Shown: positions 28,491 to 37,899 of the stretch, piece after piece
Layout: every line of letters starts with the position of its first letter
Position numbering within the stretch: position 1 is the stretch's first letter
Source of the DNA: an uncultured Bacteroidota bacterium
GTDB taxonomy: Bacteria > Bacteroidota > Bacteroidia > Flavobacteriales > Flavobacteriaceae
Direction: 5' to 3'
Assembly (NCBI GenBank): GCA_902586905.1
Contig: CACIJH010000005.1
Span: 1-64,000, forward strand
Length of the DNA stretch: 64,000 bases
Translations under genes and position numbers: made by a program
The notes under the pieces: model-generated
The model's input: only the letters and a program-made list of their open reading frames with translations
Databases searched by the model: none
What the model was told of the DNA's origin: nothing

Positions 28491-29680
28491 ATGAAATTAC
28501 ATTAGGGTTTAAGCTATATTTTTTTATTTTTCATAGGGTCATTATTTATTGTCAAAGCGCAAAGTTTTTCGGTTCTTTCAGATCGCATTGAATTTATCTG
28601 CCCTGACACTCACGAACTCATTACAATAACAGAGGATCTTGAGAGTGTTAAATCGATACATCTCTCTAGAGTCGATAATTATTTTGCCATTCATTTTCCA
28701 GAAAAAGACTTTGTTACAGGACAGACCCTCGACTATTTTTTAAACTCTACACTTCTAAAGTTCCAGATGAGTGGCTCAGTTTTGAGAAGGAGTTGCGCTT
28801 GGTTGGACTCTATGATGGAGACTACACTTTGATGATTATGGCAAGAAATGACCTTGGTCAACAATCACAAAACATTATTGAGTTGGAAATGGATGTACCA
28901 CCACCCTATTGGCGTACTTGGTGGTTTCTCCTTTGTATGGTTTTGCTGGTTCTGGGCATAGTTTCTTTGTGGAGATCATATGAGTATCGCATCTTAAAAA
29001 TCAAAAAAGATCGAGATTTGAAAATTTCAAATCTCGAAGCACACGCCTATCGTGCCCAAATGAATCCACATTTTATCTTCAATGCCCTCAATGGTATGCA
29101 AGCAGCTGTGGTTCTTCATGGAGAAGAGAAGTTCAACAAATACATATCCTCATTTTCTAAACTGATACGCAACACTTTTGAGATGAGTAACCTTGACAAA
29201 ATATCGCTTGACGATGAGTTGGACTACATTGAAAATTATATTGATTTACAAGCACTTCGACTCGAAAAAGCAATTCAAACAACAATTCATATTGATGATG
29301 AAATTGAACCTGAGACAAGCTATTTGCCCTGCATGATGTTACAACCCATTGTAGAGAATGCAATTGTTCATGGAGTTGTAAAAAAAGATGGCGAAAACAA
29401 GATTGATATCCATTTTACAAAACTCCCTTATTTTTTAAGATGCAGGATTTCTGATAATGGAATTGGGCGTACAGCATCTGCAGAGGAAAGTGAAAAGTAT
29501 AACAAAACGCACAAGTCATTTGCCACACAAATTATGAAACAGCGTATTGACATCTTCAATTATTATAACAACTATGAATTGAGTTTCAATATAGAGGATT
29601 TATATGATGACAAAGGAAAGCCAAGTGGAACAGCAGTGACTTTGATGATCCCTGTTGATTTTAAATCGCGGGAGAAATAA
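28491..29680 (+). pseudogene. Disrupted membrane sensor histidine kinase (LytS/YpdA type), stop plus frameshift
   Basis: Reading from ATG 28491 gives MKLH, then TAG at 28503, then a signal-peptide-like GLSYIFLFFIGSLFIVKAQS in the same frame. This continues as a short extracellular region to about 28740. There one missing T in a T6 run shifts the frame. The rest is open to 29680: a Y_Y_Y-like segment (GLYDGDYTLMIMARN), a transmembrane helix (WWFLLCMVLLVLGIVSLW), the phosphoacceptor motif AQMNPHFIFNALN, and an ATPase domain with N-box LQPIVENAIVHG and DNGIGR. Related Bacteroidota sensors usually carry a long beta-propeller before Y_Y_Y; here only about 110 residues precede the membrane helix. 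No LytTR response regulator is adjacent. The 295-codon 3' part (from TTG 28793) might still be translated. The 3' end overlaps the convergent GHMP kinase gene by 20 nt. Confidence 0.8.
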
Positions 29681-30575
29681 GTTCAGCATACGGAAAACAC
29701 ACTGTAAACCCTTTTGCCGCAAAATATTCCTTGCTATTTGTAGGGCCACAAGCAAGAACAAAATCTCCTCCCCAAGCACCCAGGCTTTTGACTACCCCTT
29801 CGTAGTCTGAAAATTCAGCCTCCTGTACTGGCTCAATGCCGATTAGTTTAGAGATAATGCTTTCATGTGCAAGCATGAGCATCTGGAAATCACTCACCGT
29901 ATTGGCGTCAATGCACCTTTTTGTGAGTGTGTTCAGTGCATCAATTAACTGATCTGTCACCCCCTTGTAGTGATGACGAATAGAAGCTCGACTGTTTTGC
30001 TTTTTGTTCATATAAACGAAAAACAAATGCTGATGAAATGGAGGGTGAAAGCTCACATCTGTTATAATGGGATTTTGTTTGATCAGCTGATAAGTGATGG
30101 GGTTAGACTTTTGGGCACTTGCAATATCATATCCACTTCCTCCAAAAACTTTTTGTTGCAAATCAAATGGATTTACATTCGCCCATTGCGCTATATTGTT
30201 GATCAATGTCGATGAACTTCCAAGACCCCAGTTTCTGGAAAAATCCAGTTGGGTTTCAACAACCGCTCCTTTTGATTCTGCCAAAAAATCTTGGTTTTGC
30301 TCACGCACATGAATAAAGATTTGTTGGAGTCGCTTCGACACATTGTCCTTTTGATGAATGGGGTTAAAATCAATCGTGTCAAAATCATTTTCAAACCAAA
30401 TTTTTCCATCCATGTCCCTTGCTATCCAATGCAAGCGATATTTTTCTGCATCAACAACAGTCATACGTTGCCCCAATTTGGTTGGTAAAGCAAGGGCACA
30501 AGCCCCATCAATTACTGCATATTCACTCGTGATGAGCAACTTCCCAGCGCTATAATATGTCAGTTTTTTCGCCAT
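29661..30575 (-). CDS. GYDIA-family GHMP kinase (probable mevalonate-pathway kinase)
   Basis: Small-molecule kinase of the GHMP superfamily, 304 residues. Key motifs are YSAGKLLITSEYAVIDG at the N-terminus, the ATP-binding loop NWGLGSSSTLI near residues 115-125, and GGSGYDIASA, which gives the family its name. The gene overlaps the upstream HMG-CoA reductase gene by 16 nt, so the two are translated from one mRNA. This supports a step from mevalonate to isopentenyl diphosphate, although the exact substrate (mevalonate, phosphomevalonate or another) cannot be read from the sequence. Complete; convergent with the broken kinase gene. Confidence 0.88.
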   Translation of the reverse strand: MAKKLTYYSAGKLLITSEYAVIDGACALALPTKLGQRMTVVDAEKYRLHWIARDMDGKIWFENDFDTIDFNPIHQKDNVSKRLQQIFIHVREQNQDFLAESKGAVVETQLDFSRNWGLGSSSTLINNIAQWANVNPFDLQQKVFGGSGYDIASAQKSNPITYQLIKQNPIITDVSFHPPFHQHLFFVYMNKKQNSRASIRHHYKGVTDQLIDALNTLTKRCIDANTVSDFQMLMLAHESIISKLIGIEPVQEAEFSDYEGVVKSLGAWGGDFVLACGPTNSKEYFAAKGFTVCFPYAELISPAI

Positions 30576-31885
30576 GCTGCTAGTGCTTGTTCAACGGCAT
30601 TAAAGCTAACAACATTGGTTGTAAAGTGCTTGATCATTGCCTCTTTTTCGGGTTGGGTAGCACCCATTTGGTTGAGAATGTTTAGCAAATGCATTTTCAT
30701 ATGTCCTTTCTGGATACCAGTGGTGACCAATGAACGCAAGGCAGCAAAGTTTTGCGCTAATCCACTTACTGCCATGATTTGCATTAGCTCTTTTGCATTT
30801 GGATTTTGTAGCAATTGATGCGACCATTGCACCATGGGGTGAAGCTTTGTTAACCCACCAACTGTTCCCACTGATAGTGGCAATTCTAGCTCAAACCAAA
30901 ACACATCTTTCTTTATTCTTGCTTTTGATAGCCCTCTGTAGTTTCCATCTTTTGCAGCATAGGCATGTATGCCAGCCTCTACTGCCCTAAAATCATTTCC
31001 TGTAGCAATGGCTAACGTATCAACCCCATTCATAATGCCTTTGTTATGCGTGACTGCTCTGTAGGCGTTGTGATGTGCAATTTCAACTGCTTGTACAAAC
31101 TTTTTGGCGAGGACATCACCATCATCTCCCAACTCTGCAATAGGACAGCTTACCCAGGCTTTTACACGACTCCCTGGCACATAGTTCGATAAGATACTCA
31201 TCACCACTTCGATTTGTTTTTCAGTTTTAGAAAAATGAGGATAGTTAGCAGCTTCATTTTGGAGTGTTTGGGCAAGTTGCTCGAGGCACGAATTGATAAA
31301 ATTAGCACCCATCGCATCTGCAGTTTCAAAGCGAACGTGCAACTGGTAATAGTTTGCCATATTTTTGGTGCTGTCGAGTAGTTCAATAGCAAGGATTCCG
31401 CCCCCTCGTTGACGCATGTTTTTGGTAATGGCTTCTGTTTCCTTTAGTAGTGTGGGTTTGACAGCGTTGAAAAAGCTCGTCAGGCTTTGATGAGATCCTG
31501 TAAATAAAAAGTGAACTTGACCTGTTTTTTCTGTGCCCACTATTTCGGCATGAAACCCCCCTCGAGTAGCCCAAAATTTAGCAGCATTGGCCGAGGCAGC
31601 AACCACCGAGCTTTCTTCTGTAACCATCGGAAGAACATAGCTCTTCCCATTGATGACGAAGTTGGGCGCAACTGCTAGGGGTAAATAAAAATTACTGATT
31701 GCATTCTCAATAAACTCATCGTGTAAGTTCTGCAACTGTTCGTCTGAGTTCCAATAGGTTTGAAGCACCTCTTTAGCTTGTGTAGGATTGGAAAAGCATT
31801 TATTGGCAATCCATTCGATTTTCTCTTGTTTTGATTTTTTGGAAAAGCCCGAAACCAATTCGTTTTGAACACCCTCATTTGCCAT
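30560..31885 (-). CDS. mvaA: Hydroxymethylglutaryl-CoA reductase, class II
   Basis: Interconverts HMG-CoA and mevalonate, the committed step of the mevalonate route to isoprenoids. The 441-residue protein has the class II catalytic set: Glu in VTEESSVVAA, Lys in HNKGIMNGVDTLAIATG, Asp in ATGNDFRAVEAG, and the C-terminal His in IQKGHMKMHLLN. Length fits the class II family (about 430). It is followed with 16-nt overlap by the GYDIA GHMP kinase. Many bacteria use the MEP pathway instead, while flavobacteria commonly have mevalonate genes. ATG at 31885 gives the expected short N-terminus. Divergent from the peptide transporter gene, with about 92 nt between. Confidence 0.94.
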   Translation of the reverse strand: MANEGVQNELVSGFSKKSKQEKIEWIANKCFSNPTQAKEVLQTYWNSDEQLQNLHDEFIENAISNFYLPLAVAPNFVINGKSYVLPMVTEESSVVAASANAAKFWATRGGFHAEIVGTEKTGQVHFLFTGSHQSLTSFFNAVKPTLLKETEAITKNMRQRGGGILAIELLDSTKNMANYYQLHVRFETADAMGANFINSCLEQLAQTLQNEAANYPHFSKTEKQIEVVMSILSNYVPGSRVKAWVSCPIAELGDDGDVLAKKFVQAVEIAHHNAYRAVTHNKGIMNGVDTLAIATGNDFRAVEAGIHAYAAKDGNYRGLSKARIKKDVFWFELELPLSVGTVGGLTKLHPMVQWSHQLLQNPNAKELMQIMAVSGLAQNFAALRSLVTTGIQKGHMKMHLLNILNQMGATQPEKEAMIKHFTTNVVSFNAVEQALAAWRKN

Positions 31886-31977
31886 GGTGTAAAGATAAGA
31901 TATCTTGTATATTAAACGAATCAGCGAATAACTGAAAAGTCATATATTAGCAAATCTCAACTAAAAACTTAGGTATC

Positions 31978-33531
31978 ATGTCAAACCAATTTGGAGGATC
32001 TGCCCTCAATCAAAGAACCATTGCTGGACATCCTGTCGGTCTATTTGTATTGTTTTTTACAGAGATGTGGGAGCGATTCAGCTACTACGGTATGCGTGCA
32101 ATTTTAGTGTTATTTCTCACCTCATCCATCCTCGATGAAGGTTGGGCTTGGGAGAGAGAAGATGCATTGACTTTATATGGTTGGTACACTGGGTTGGTGT
32201 ATTTAACGCCCATAGTTGGAGGCTTTTTTGCTGATAAGTTTTTAGGGTACAGAAATGCAACCGTTTTAGGTGCTTTCATCATGACTCTTGGTCACGCCTC
32301 CATGGCATTGGAAACTTTTTCCACAACATTCTTTTTCATTGGTCTGAGTTGTTTGGTCATTGGGAATGGATTTTTTAAACCCAATATCTCTTCAATTGTT
32401 GGACAGCTATATAAAGATGGTGATATTCGTAAAGATGGGGGATATACCATTTTTTATATGGGTATCAACGCAGGTGCTTTCCTAGGAATTTTACTCTGTG
32501 GATATATAGGCGAAAAGGTTGGATGGCATTTAGGCTTTGGTCTGGCTGGGATTTTTATGTTTTTTGGAATGCTTCAATTTTGGTTTGCCCAGAAAATATT
32601 TGGAAATATAGGTTTATCTCCAAAAGCCCTAGCGCAAACCAATAATGAGACGGAAGAAGTAACCGAAGAGGTACCTAAAAAAACTGAAAATGATCGACTT
32701 TTTGTAGTGGTTGTTTTCTCTCTATTCACCATTTTCTTCTGGTGGGCTTTTGAACAAGCAGGTGGCTCGATGACCATATTTGCAAATGACTATACGGACA
32801 GAAATTTGGTCGGTACTGCATCAAAAACATTCAATATTGTAAACTCCATCATCACCCTGGTTCCAATGGTGATTTTGACTTATGTCCTATACGAATTGTT
32901 TCGTAATATGTTGGGGAAATATATACTATCTAATTTCTTTTTAGGATTGAGTTTTGCCATCATTTGGGGCATAGTGATATGGATGCTCAATAGAGAGTTT
33001 GCCTCTGATGTTGCTGAAATTCCAGCGTCTTGGTTTTCTGTTCTCAACTCACTTTTCATCGTTATTTTTGCACCAATTTTTTCCAAAATTTGGGCTTCTT
33101 CACTCAATCCGAGTGGACCTGTTAAGTTCGCCATAGGATTGATGTTACTCGGATTTGGTTTTGCATTTTTGTCCTATGGGGCATCTGGCATTCCACTGGG
33201 TGCAAGCACAGCAAGTGTGAGTATTGCCTGGCTGATTTTGGCATACTTATTTCACACCTTGGGGGAGCTTTGTATCTCTCCTGTGGGCTTGTCTTATGTA
33301 AGCAAGCTAGCTCCCAAACGATTGGTTGGTTTGATGTTTGGATTTTGGTTTGTGTGTAGCGCAATAGCCAATTTCCTAGGGGGTTGGACAGGTAGTTTTA
33401 TTGACTCAATTTCAGAGTCATATGGCTTATCTAACTTCTTCCTTATTTTTACAGCGATCCCTGTACTTGCAGGGGTACTGATGCTTATCCTTAATAAAAT
33501 CATGATTCGAAAAATGCATGGGATTACGTAG
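31978..33531 (+). CDS. Proton-dependent oligopeptide symporter (POT/PTR2 family)
   Basis: Inner-membrane importer of di-/tripeptides driven by the proton gradient, 517 residues with about 12-14 hydrophobic segments. The signature EMWERFSYYGMRAILVLFLT (residues about 30-50) contains the ExxERFxYY proton-coupling motif of the family. GNGFFKPNISSIVGQLY and FYMGINAGAFLG match the PTR2 signature region. A charged loop of about 35 residues (near 215-245, rich in Glu and Lys) separates the two halves. The last codons overlap the start of the thioredoxin-like gene by 14 nt, suggesting co-transcription. Complete. Confidence 0.94.
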   Translation: MSNQFGGSALNQRTIAGHPVGLFVLFFTEMWERFSYYGMRAILVLFLTSSILDEGWAWEREDALTLYGWYTGLVYLTPIVGGFFADKFLGYRNATVLGAFIMTLGHASMALETFSTTFFFIGLSCLVIGNGFFKPNISSIVGQLYKDGDIRKDGGYTIFYMGINAGAFLGILLCGYIGEKVGWHLGFGLAGIFMFFGMLQFWFAQKIFGNIGLSPKALAQTNNETEEVTEEVPKKTENDRLFVVVVFSLFTIFFWWAFEQAGGSMTIFANDYTDRNLVGTASKTFNIVNSIITLVPMVILTYVLYELFRNMLGKYILSNFFLGLSFAIIWGIVIWMLNREFASDVAEIPASWFSVLNSLFIVIFAPIFSKIWASSLNPSGPVKFAIGLMLLGFGFAFLSYGASGIPLGASTASVSIAWLILAYLFHTLGELCISPVGLSYVSKLAPKRLVGLMFGFWFVCSAIANFLGGWTGSFIDSISESYGLSNFFLIFTAIPVLAGVLMLILNKIMIRKMHGIT

Positions 33532-34054
33532 TCTGATTCTATTTTTTATTAGTTGCACCTTTTCATCTGCCCAAGTCAACTGGATGACGATGGATGAGGC
33601 TTTGGCTGCTCAAAAATCAAACCCCAAAAAAATCATTGTTGACGTATATACTAGCTGGTGTGGACCCTGTAAACTCCTCGACAAAAACACCTTTGGGAAT
33701 GCTGAAGTAAGTGCCTTTATCAATCAAAATTATTATCCTGTAAAATTTAATGCTGAAGGTAAAGAGGAGGTCAATTACAATGGAAATCGGTTTGAAAACC
33801 CTAGATATGACCCAAATCGAAAGGGAAGAAATGCTCGGCATCAGTTCACTGCCTATCTCGGGATTACTGGCTATCCAACAGTGGCTTTCTTTGATGAGAA
33901 TTCCAATTATCTTGCTCCTATTGTTGGCTATCACAATGTGCAGCAAATGGAATTTTACTTGAAGTTATTTTCATCCAATGATTATAAACAATTAAAGTCA
34001 CAGGAAGATTTTACCAATTACTACAAGAATTTCACTGCACAATTCAAAGGTTGA
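33518..34054 (+). CDS. Secreted thioredoxin-like protein
   Basis: Periplasmic or outer-membrane-facing thioredoxin-fold protein, 178 residues. A signal peptide (LRSLILFFISCTFSSAQ) precedes a domain with the redox motif SWCGPCK near residue 47 and the cis-Pro region GITGYPTVAFFD near 120. This matches the DUF255/thioredoxin_7-like group that works as a thiol reductant or isomerase outside the cytoplasm. An insert of about 30 residues after the second strand (YNGNRFENPRYDPNRKG) makes it longer than TrxA. It starts 14 nt inside the POT gene; convergent with comEC, overlapping it by 11 nt. Partner and substrate unknown. Confidence 0.85.
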   Translation: MGLRSLILFFISCTFSSAQVNWMTMDEALAAQKSNPKKIIVDVYTSWCGPCKLLDKNTFGNAEVSAFINQNYYPVKFNAEGKEEVNYNGNRFENPRYDPNRKGRNARHQFTAYLGITGYPTVAFFDENSNYLAPIVGYHNVQQMEFYLKLFSSNDYKQLKSQEDFTNYYKNFTAQFKG

Positions 34055-36020
34055 GAATAAACGCTCCCTCTCTTGAGGTATCATAAAACGATATACCATT
34101 TGACTCGCAGGTTTTTTTCCATTGATCAATATAATTTTTGAAGTTGCTCCCATCTGAGACAATTGCCTTTGGTTGCAGTCGCTGAATCAAATGCCCGAGA
34201 TGAACTTTTGGGCTGTTTCGAACAATAACGATGCTTCCTAATAAGGATGGGAAATCGTAGAACCGATTTTCATCCACAATCAATAGTTGGTTGTCACCCC
34301 ATTGAAGCCCTAAAGGAATCGTTTGGAAATTTTGCTTGTTGATTTGTCGATGGAGCGTGTAATCGTTAATGATTTTTTGATTCATAGTCTTTGATTCATC
34401 ATATAAGAAAGTGACTTTTTCACCCTCTTTGATGCCAATCAATGTGTTTTTATAGCTGTGAAATACGATGAATTCATCATAATGAAAGGGTGTGTGTTTC
34501 ACAGAATAATGAAATCCAAACGACAGAATAACCAATAGATAAACAACAGCTAAACGAAATTTTAGAATTGTAAAAAATACTAAAACAACCATCATTGCAA
34601 GGAGAAAAGCATCTATTGCATCAAAGGGTATATTTGTAAATAAAAAAGACTCTTGCTTGGCAACATAGGCAATTAGTGTGTTCATTGCATGAAGCATCTG
34701 ATCGACAATTCTCCCATAATAAGTTGCCATAAATTCCCAAGGGGAAATGGCTAATCCAATAAGACATCCTCCTAAAATCAGCCCCAACGAAGGAACGATT
34801 GCAAGATTGCTAATCCAAAACAATGCTGGAAACTGATGAAAATAATACAGACTCAAAGGTAGGGTTGACAGTTGCGCAACACACCCCAAGACCAACAAGT
34901 CCAACCCCTTTTGAATGACCACCCACTTGGATCGATTGAGGGATTGGAATTTTGGCATTACCCACAGAATGCCAAACACTGCAGCGTAACTCAATTGAAA
35001 CCCAACTTCATAGACCAATGATGGCTGAATCAACATCAAAAAAAGTAATGACAACCACAATTGCTGCATTGGTAATCCAGGTCGATGCATGACAGTGCTA
35101 AAGCTGAGAAAGCTAAACATTGTCACTGCACGCAATACAGATGGCGATAGGCCTGTGAGAAAGGCATAGCACCAAAGGCTTGATGATACTGTTAAAAACA
35201 GCAGCCATCGCCTGTATTTGTGAAGCGGAATTAAATAACCAAATATGCTTTGCAGAATAATCATGAGTACGCCCACATGCAAACCCGAAATTGCAAGAAG
35301 ATGAACAGCACCTGCCTTGGCATACTCCTCTTGCAAATGAGCATCGATGTCTGATCGATCTCCTAGTACCAGCGCTTTCATCACAGCTTTTGACTGGTCA
35401 CGTAATTGTAAATGATCGACATAACCTAACATTTTCTCTCTCGTTTTTTGTGCAACCCCTAACAGATTTTTTTTTGAAATAAATGTCAATTGACTGCTGT
35501 TGCCATAAAGTTGTAGATGAACACCCTTTTTTTTCATGTAATTGCCAAAGTCAAAACCACCAGGATTAGGTGCCGAAGGGATGGGAAGTAATTTTCCAAT
35601 GGTAATGTATTTTTCACCTATTGTAAGTGAAGATGAGACCTCTAGTTGAAGCAAAACTAGACCTGTAAAGCTTTGGCGATCGACTTGTTGAACTTCAACA
35701 ATGTACTACTGACCAAAACGCGATGGCTTTCTTTTCCGTTGCACTGTGAACGTGATGATGGATTCTTTATTGAGCTGTTGATCATGATGCGCAATATTTT
35801 TGGGGTGTTGTAAAGGGTCTTGTAGCTGTGCCCACTGTTGACCTCCAATCCAACTCAGTAGCGATAGGCAAAGGATAAAGCCATATCGCCATCTTTTTTT
35901 GTGACAAATAATGGATATACTGAACAATAGTACAGGAATCGAAAAATGAAAAGACGTGATATAGGGATAGGCTAATATACCTGCGACAAACCAAAGCGTA
36001 CAGTAGGCAAGTGGGGACAT
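34044..36020 (-). pseudogene. comEC: ComEC/Rec2 DNA-uptake channel, interrupted by an in-frame TAG
   Basis: ComEC forms the inner-membrane channel for single-stranded DNA in natural transformation. One leftward frame of about 659 codons runs from ATG 36020 to 34044, broken by TAG at 35708-35706. The first part (104 residues, three hydrophobic segments) is the start of the N-terminal DUF4131 region. After the stop the frame continues with YIVEVQQVDRQSFTGLV, through the rest of the OB-like DUF4131 domain (NPGGFDFGNYMKKKGVHLQL) and the competence domain (HLLAISGLHVGVLM). Then come multiple membrane helices and a short soluble tail lacking an obvious metallo-hydrolase motif. A TTG at 35654 could start a 536-residue product. 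It lies 19 nt after the NlpC/P60 gene in the surE-lpxB cluster. Either a true nonsense mutation or a base-call error. Confidence 0.85.
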
Positions 36021-36039
36021 GCCTGAAAAATAGGAAATG

Positions 36040-36501
36040 TTAACGAATCAATCTTCGTGTTTGTGCGTAGGCTTTGTTCCAATAGCCTTCGTTCATTGAA
36101 GAAATGATTACCCCCCTTGAAGATGAGGCATGAATGAATAGAGGCACATCTCTTTTACGTCCAACAACGATACCCGCATGGGTGAGCTTTCGCTTTTTGG
36201 TGGTTCTAAAAAAGAGTATATCTCCAGCTTTTGCACGATCAATCGAAATACGTTTTCCCTCTTTTCGCAAAAGGTTAACGGTTCTTGGCACACGAATCCC
36301 TTGCTTTTTAAATGCGTTGTGAATTAGTCCAGAACAATCAATTCCGCGAGTGTTGTTACCACCCAAACGATATGGAGTACCCATATATTCCTTTGCATAC
36401 AAAACAACACCATCTGTAGGTTTTAATTTTTTTTCACCTTTAAATACCCCACAACTTGTAGCGAGAACAGCGATGGCAACAAAAGAAATGAGCTTACGCA
36501 T
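36040..36501 (-). CDS. NlpC/P60 family lipoprotein (peptidoglycan endopeptidase)
   Basis: Probable cell-wall hydrolase that cuts within peptide stems. Start ATG 36501 is chosen because it gives a compact lipoprotein signal, MRKLISFVAIAVLATSC, with the lipobox Cys at 17. An upstream ATG at 36537 would add 12 residues and lengthen the overlap with lpxB. The NlpC/P60 triad is visible: Cys in RGIDCSGLIHNAF, His in KLTHAGIVVG, and a third polar residue at FIHASSS. The protein is about 153 residues, a single-domain member. The start codon overlaps the lpxB stop by 8 nt (ATGCGTAA), so it is part of the leftward surE-lpxB operon. Confidence 0.9.
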   Translation of the reverse strand: MRKLISFVAIAVLATSCGVFKGEKKLKPTDGVVLYAKEYMGTPYRLGGNNTRGIDCSGLIHNAFKKQGIRVPRTVNLLRKEGKRISIDRAKAGDILFFRTTKKRKLTHAGIVVGRKRDVPLFIHASSSRGVIISSMNEGYWNKAYAQTRRLIR

Positions 36502-37606
36502 GCGTTCGTGTATAAATGAGTTTGGCAACCTTTTCACTTGCTCCTCTACCTCCTAGTTTTTGAATAAGATCGTCATATCCAGACAACACCTTTTTTCTGC
36601 CAGTGGGAGATAAAATCTCTTGTAATGCATCTGTCAAGGCAAACGCATTGCAATCCTTTTGAATCAGCTCTTTCACAAGCAAGCGACCTGCAATGAGATT
36701 GACAAGTGAAACAAAGGGAAGTTTGACAATTCGCTTTGCAATGACAAAGCTCAAAGGGCTCGTTTTATAACAAACGATCTGAGGAATTTTGAGCAGTGCT
36801 GTTTCTAAAGTAGCTGTCCCGCTGGTAACAATAGCTGCTTGAGCTATGCGTAAAACGTCATAGGTTCGATCCATAACAACATCTACATTTGGCGCAAAAC
36901 GTTGGTAGAGTGATTTATCAATGTTTGATGTGCCAGCAATAACAAAGCGATGGTTTGGAAAGGCCTCAATGACGCTCGTCATCACGGAGAGTATTTTATT
37001 GATTTCCTGCTTTCGACTTCCTGGTAATAAAGCAATTACTTTTTGGTTGTTTGGAATGCCCAACTGTGTTCTGAATGCATCTTCCTCCAAGTCTGGAGTT
37101 GCAAAAAGCTCATCGATGAGTGGGTGTCCAACAAAGTCAATACTGAGCTTGTGTTTTTGTTCAAAAAAATCAACTTCAAAAGGCAAGATTGCATATCGAA
37201 AGTTGGTGTGTTTCGCCAATTTTTTTACACGATTTTCTTTCCATGCCCAAGCCTGTGGTAAGATGTAATAGTGCACTGGTATTCCCAATCTGGTGGCCCA
37301 TTTTGCGATGATCATGTTAAAGCCAGGGTAGTCGATTAAGATCAAAGCATCTGGTTTGAAGTTGAGAATATCTTTCTTGCAAAAGGAAACGTTTGCTAAG
37401 ATGGTTCTTATATTTTTGAGTACTTCCCAAAACCCCATAAAAGCAAGATGTTTGTAGTGTTTTACGATTTGCGCACCTTGTTGCTGCATTTTATTTCCAC
37501 CCCAAGCACGAAGCACAGCTGAATCGTCAATTTGTTGTAATGCAGCAATTAAATTGGCACCATGCAAATCTCCAGAGGCCTCGCCAGCAATGAGGTAGTA
37601 TCTCAT
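36494..37606 (-). CDS. lpxB: Lipid-A-disaccharide synthase
   Basis: Glycosyltransferase joining UDP-2,3-diacylglucosamine and lipid X into the lipid A disaccharide, acting at the inner membrane. The 370-residue protein shows the LpxB start YLIAGEASGDLHGA, WGGNKMQQQG, PDALILIDYPGFN, ILPQAWAWKENR, VGHPLIDE and ALLPGSRKQEI, all characteristic. Length is normal. It overlaps the upstream small membrane protein gene through ATGA and the downstream lipoprotein gene by 8 nt. The lipid A genes lpxA, C and D are not in this window. Confidence 0.96.
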   Translation of the reverse strand: MRYYLIAGEASGDLHGANLIAALQQIDDSAVLRAWGGNKMQQQGAQIVKHYKHLAFMGFWEVLKNIRTILANVSFCKKDILNFKPDALILIDYPGFNMIIAKWATRLGIPVHYYILPQAWAWKENRVKKLAKHTNFRYAILPFEVDFFEQKHKLSIDFVGHPLIDELFATPDLEEDAFRTQLGIPNNQKVIALLPGSRKQEINKILSVMTSVIEAFPNHRFVIAGTSNIDKSLYQRFAPNVDVVMDRTYDVLRIAQAAIVTSGTATLETALLKIPQIVCYKTSPLSFVIAKRIVKLPFVSLVNLIAGRLLVKELIQKDCNAFALTDALQEILSPTGRKKVLSGYDDLIQKLGGRGASEKVAKLIYTRTHA

Positions 37607-37899
37607 GTACCAAATTTTAACAATAGACTAATAAAGGCCCAAAAAATGGTTGCGCCTAGTATGGATTGGGCAGCGCGCGTGTTCTTTTTTTGAATCCACC
37701 ACCAAAAGATAAATAGATTGGGAAGTACAGCCATCGTTATCCAAATGCCTAGTTCATCATATGCATAGAGTATTGGGATTGTATCCAAGGCATTGCCATC
37801 AGCCGAAAATTCGACCAAAAGTAAAAGCATACCAAATGGTATTGCCAAACCAATGAGCCATCCCAACAAGCCAGGACTGATTTTCTTTAAAAGGCCCAT
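37603..37899 (-). CDS. Small conserved membrane protein between surE and lpxB
   Basis: A 98-residue protein with three predicted membrane segments (about 12-30, 50-68 and 78-95) and the charged linker WWIQKKNTRAAQ. It has no recognisable enzymatic motif. It overlaps surE by 13 nt and lpxB through an ATGA junction, so it is almost certainly a real, co-translated gene. I do not recognise a named family. A role in envelope biogenesis is only suggested by its position. Confidence 0.75.
   Translation of the reverse strand: MGLLKKISPGLLGWLIGLAIPFGMLLLLVEFSADGNALDTIPILYAYDELGIWITMAVLPNLFIFWWWIQKKNTRAAQSILGATIFWAFISLLLKFGT

Noticed and set aside
28730..28760. Programmed ribosomal frameshift at the T6-A3 run in the kinase gene.
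   Set aside because: The same gene has a stop codon at codon 5 and lacks its sensor domain; no downstream stimulatory structure is evident. Decay is the simpler explanation.
28491..36020. Reassignment of TAG to an amino acid, prompted by in-frame TAG codons in the kinase gene and comEC.
   Set aside because: TAG is the normal stop of dnaE and trxA in this same window, and the kinase gene also has a frameshift, so simple mutation is more likely.
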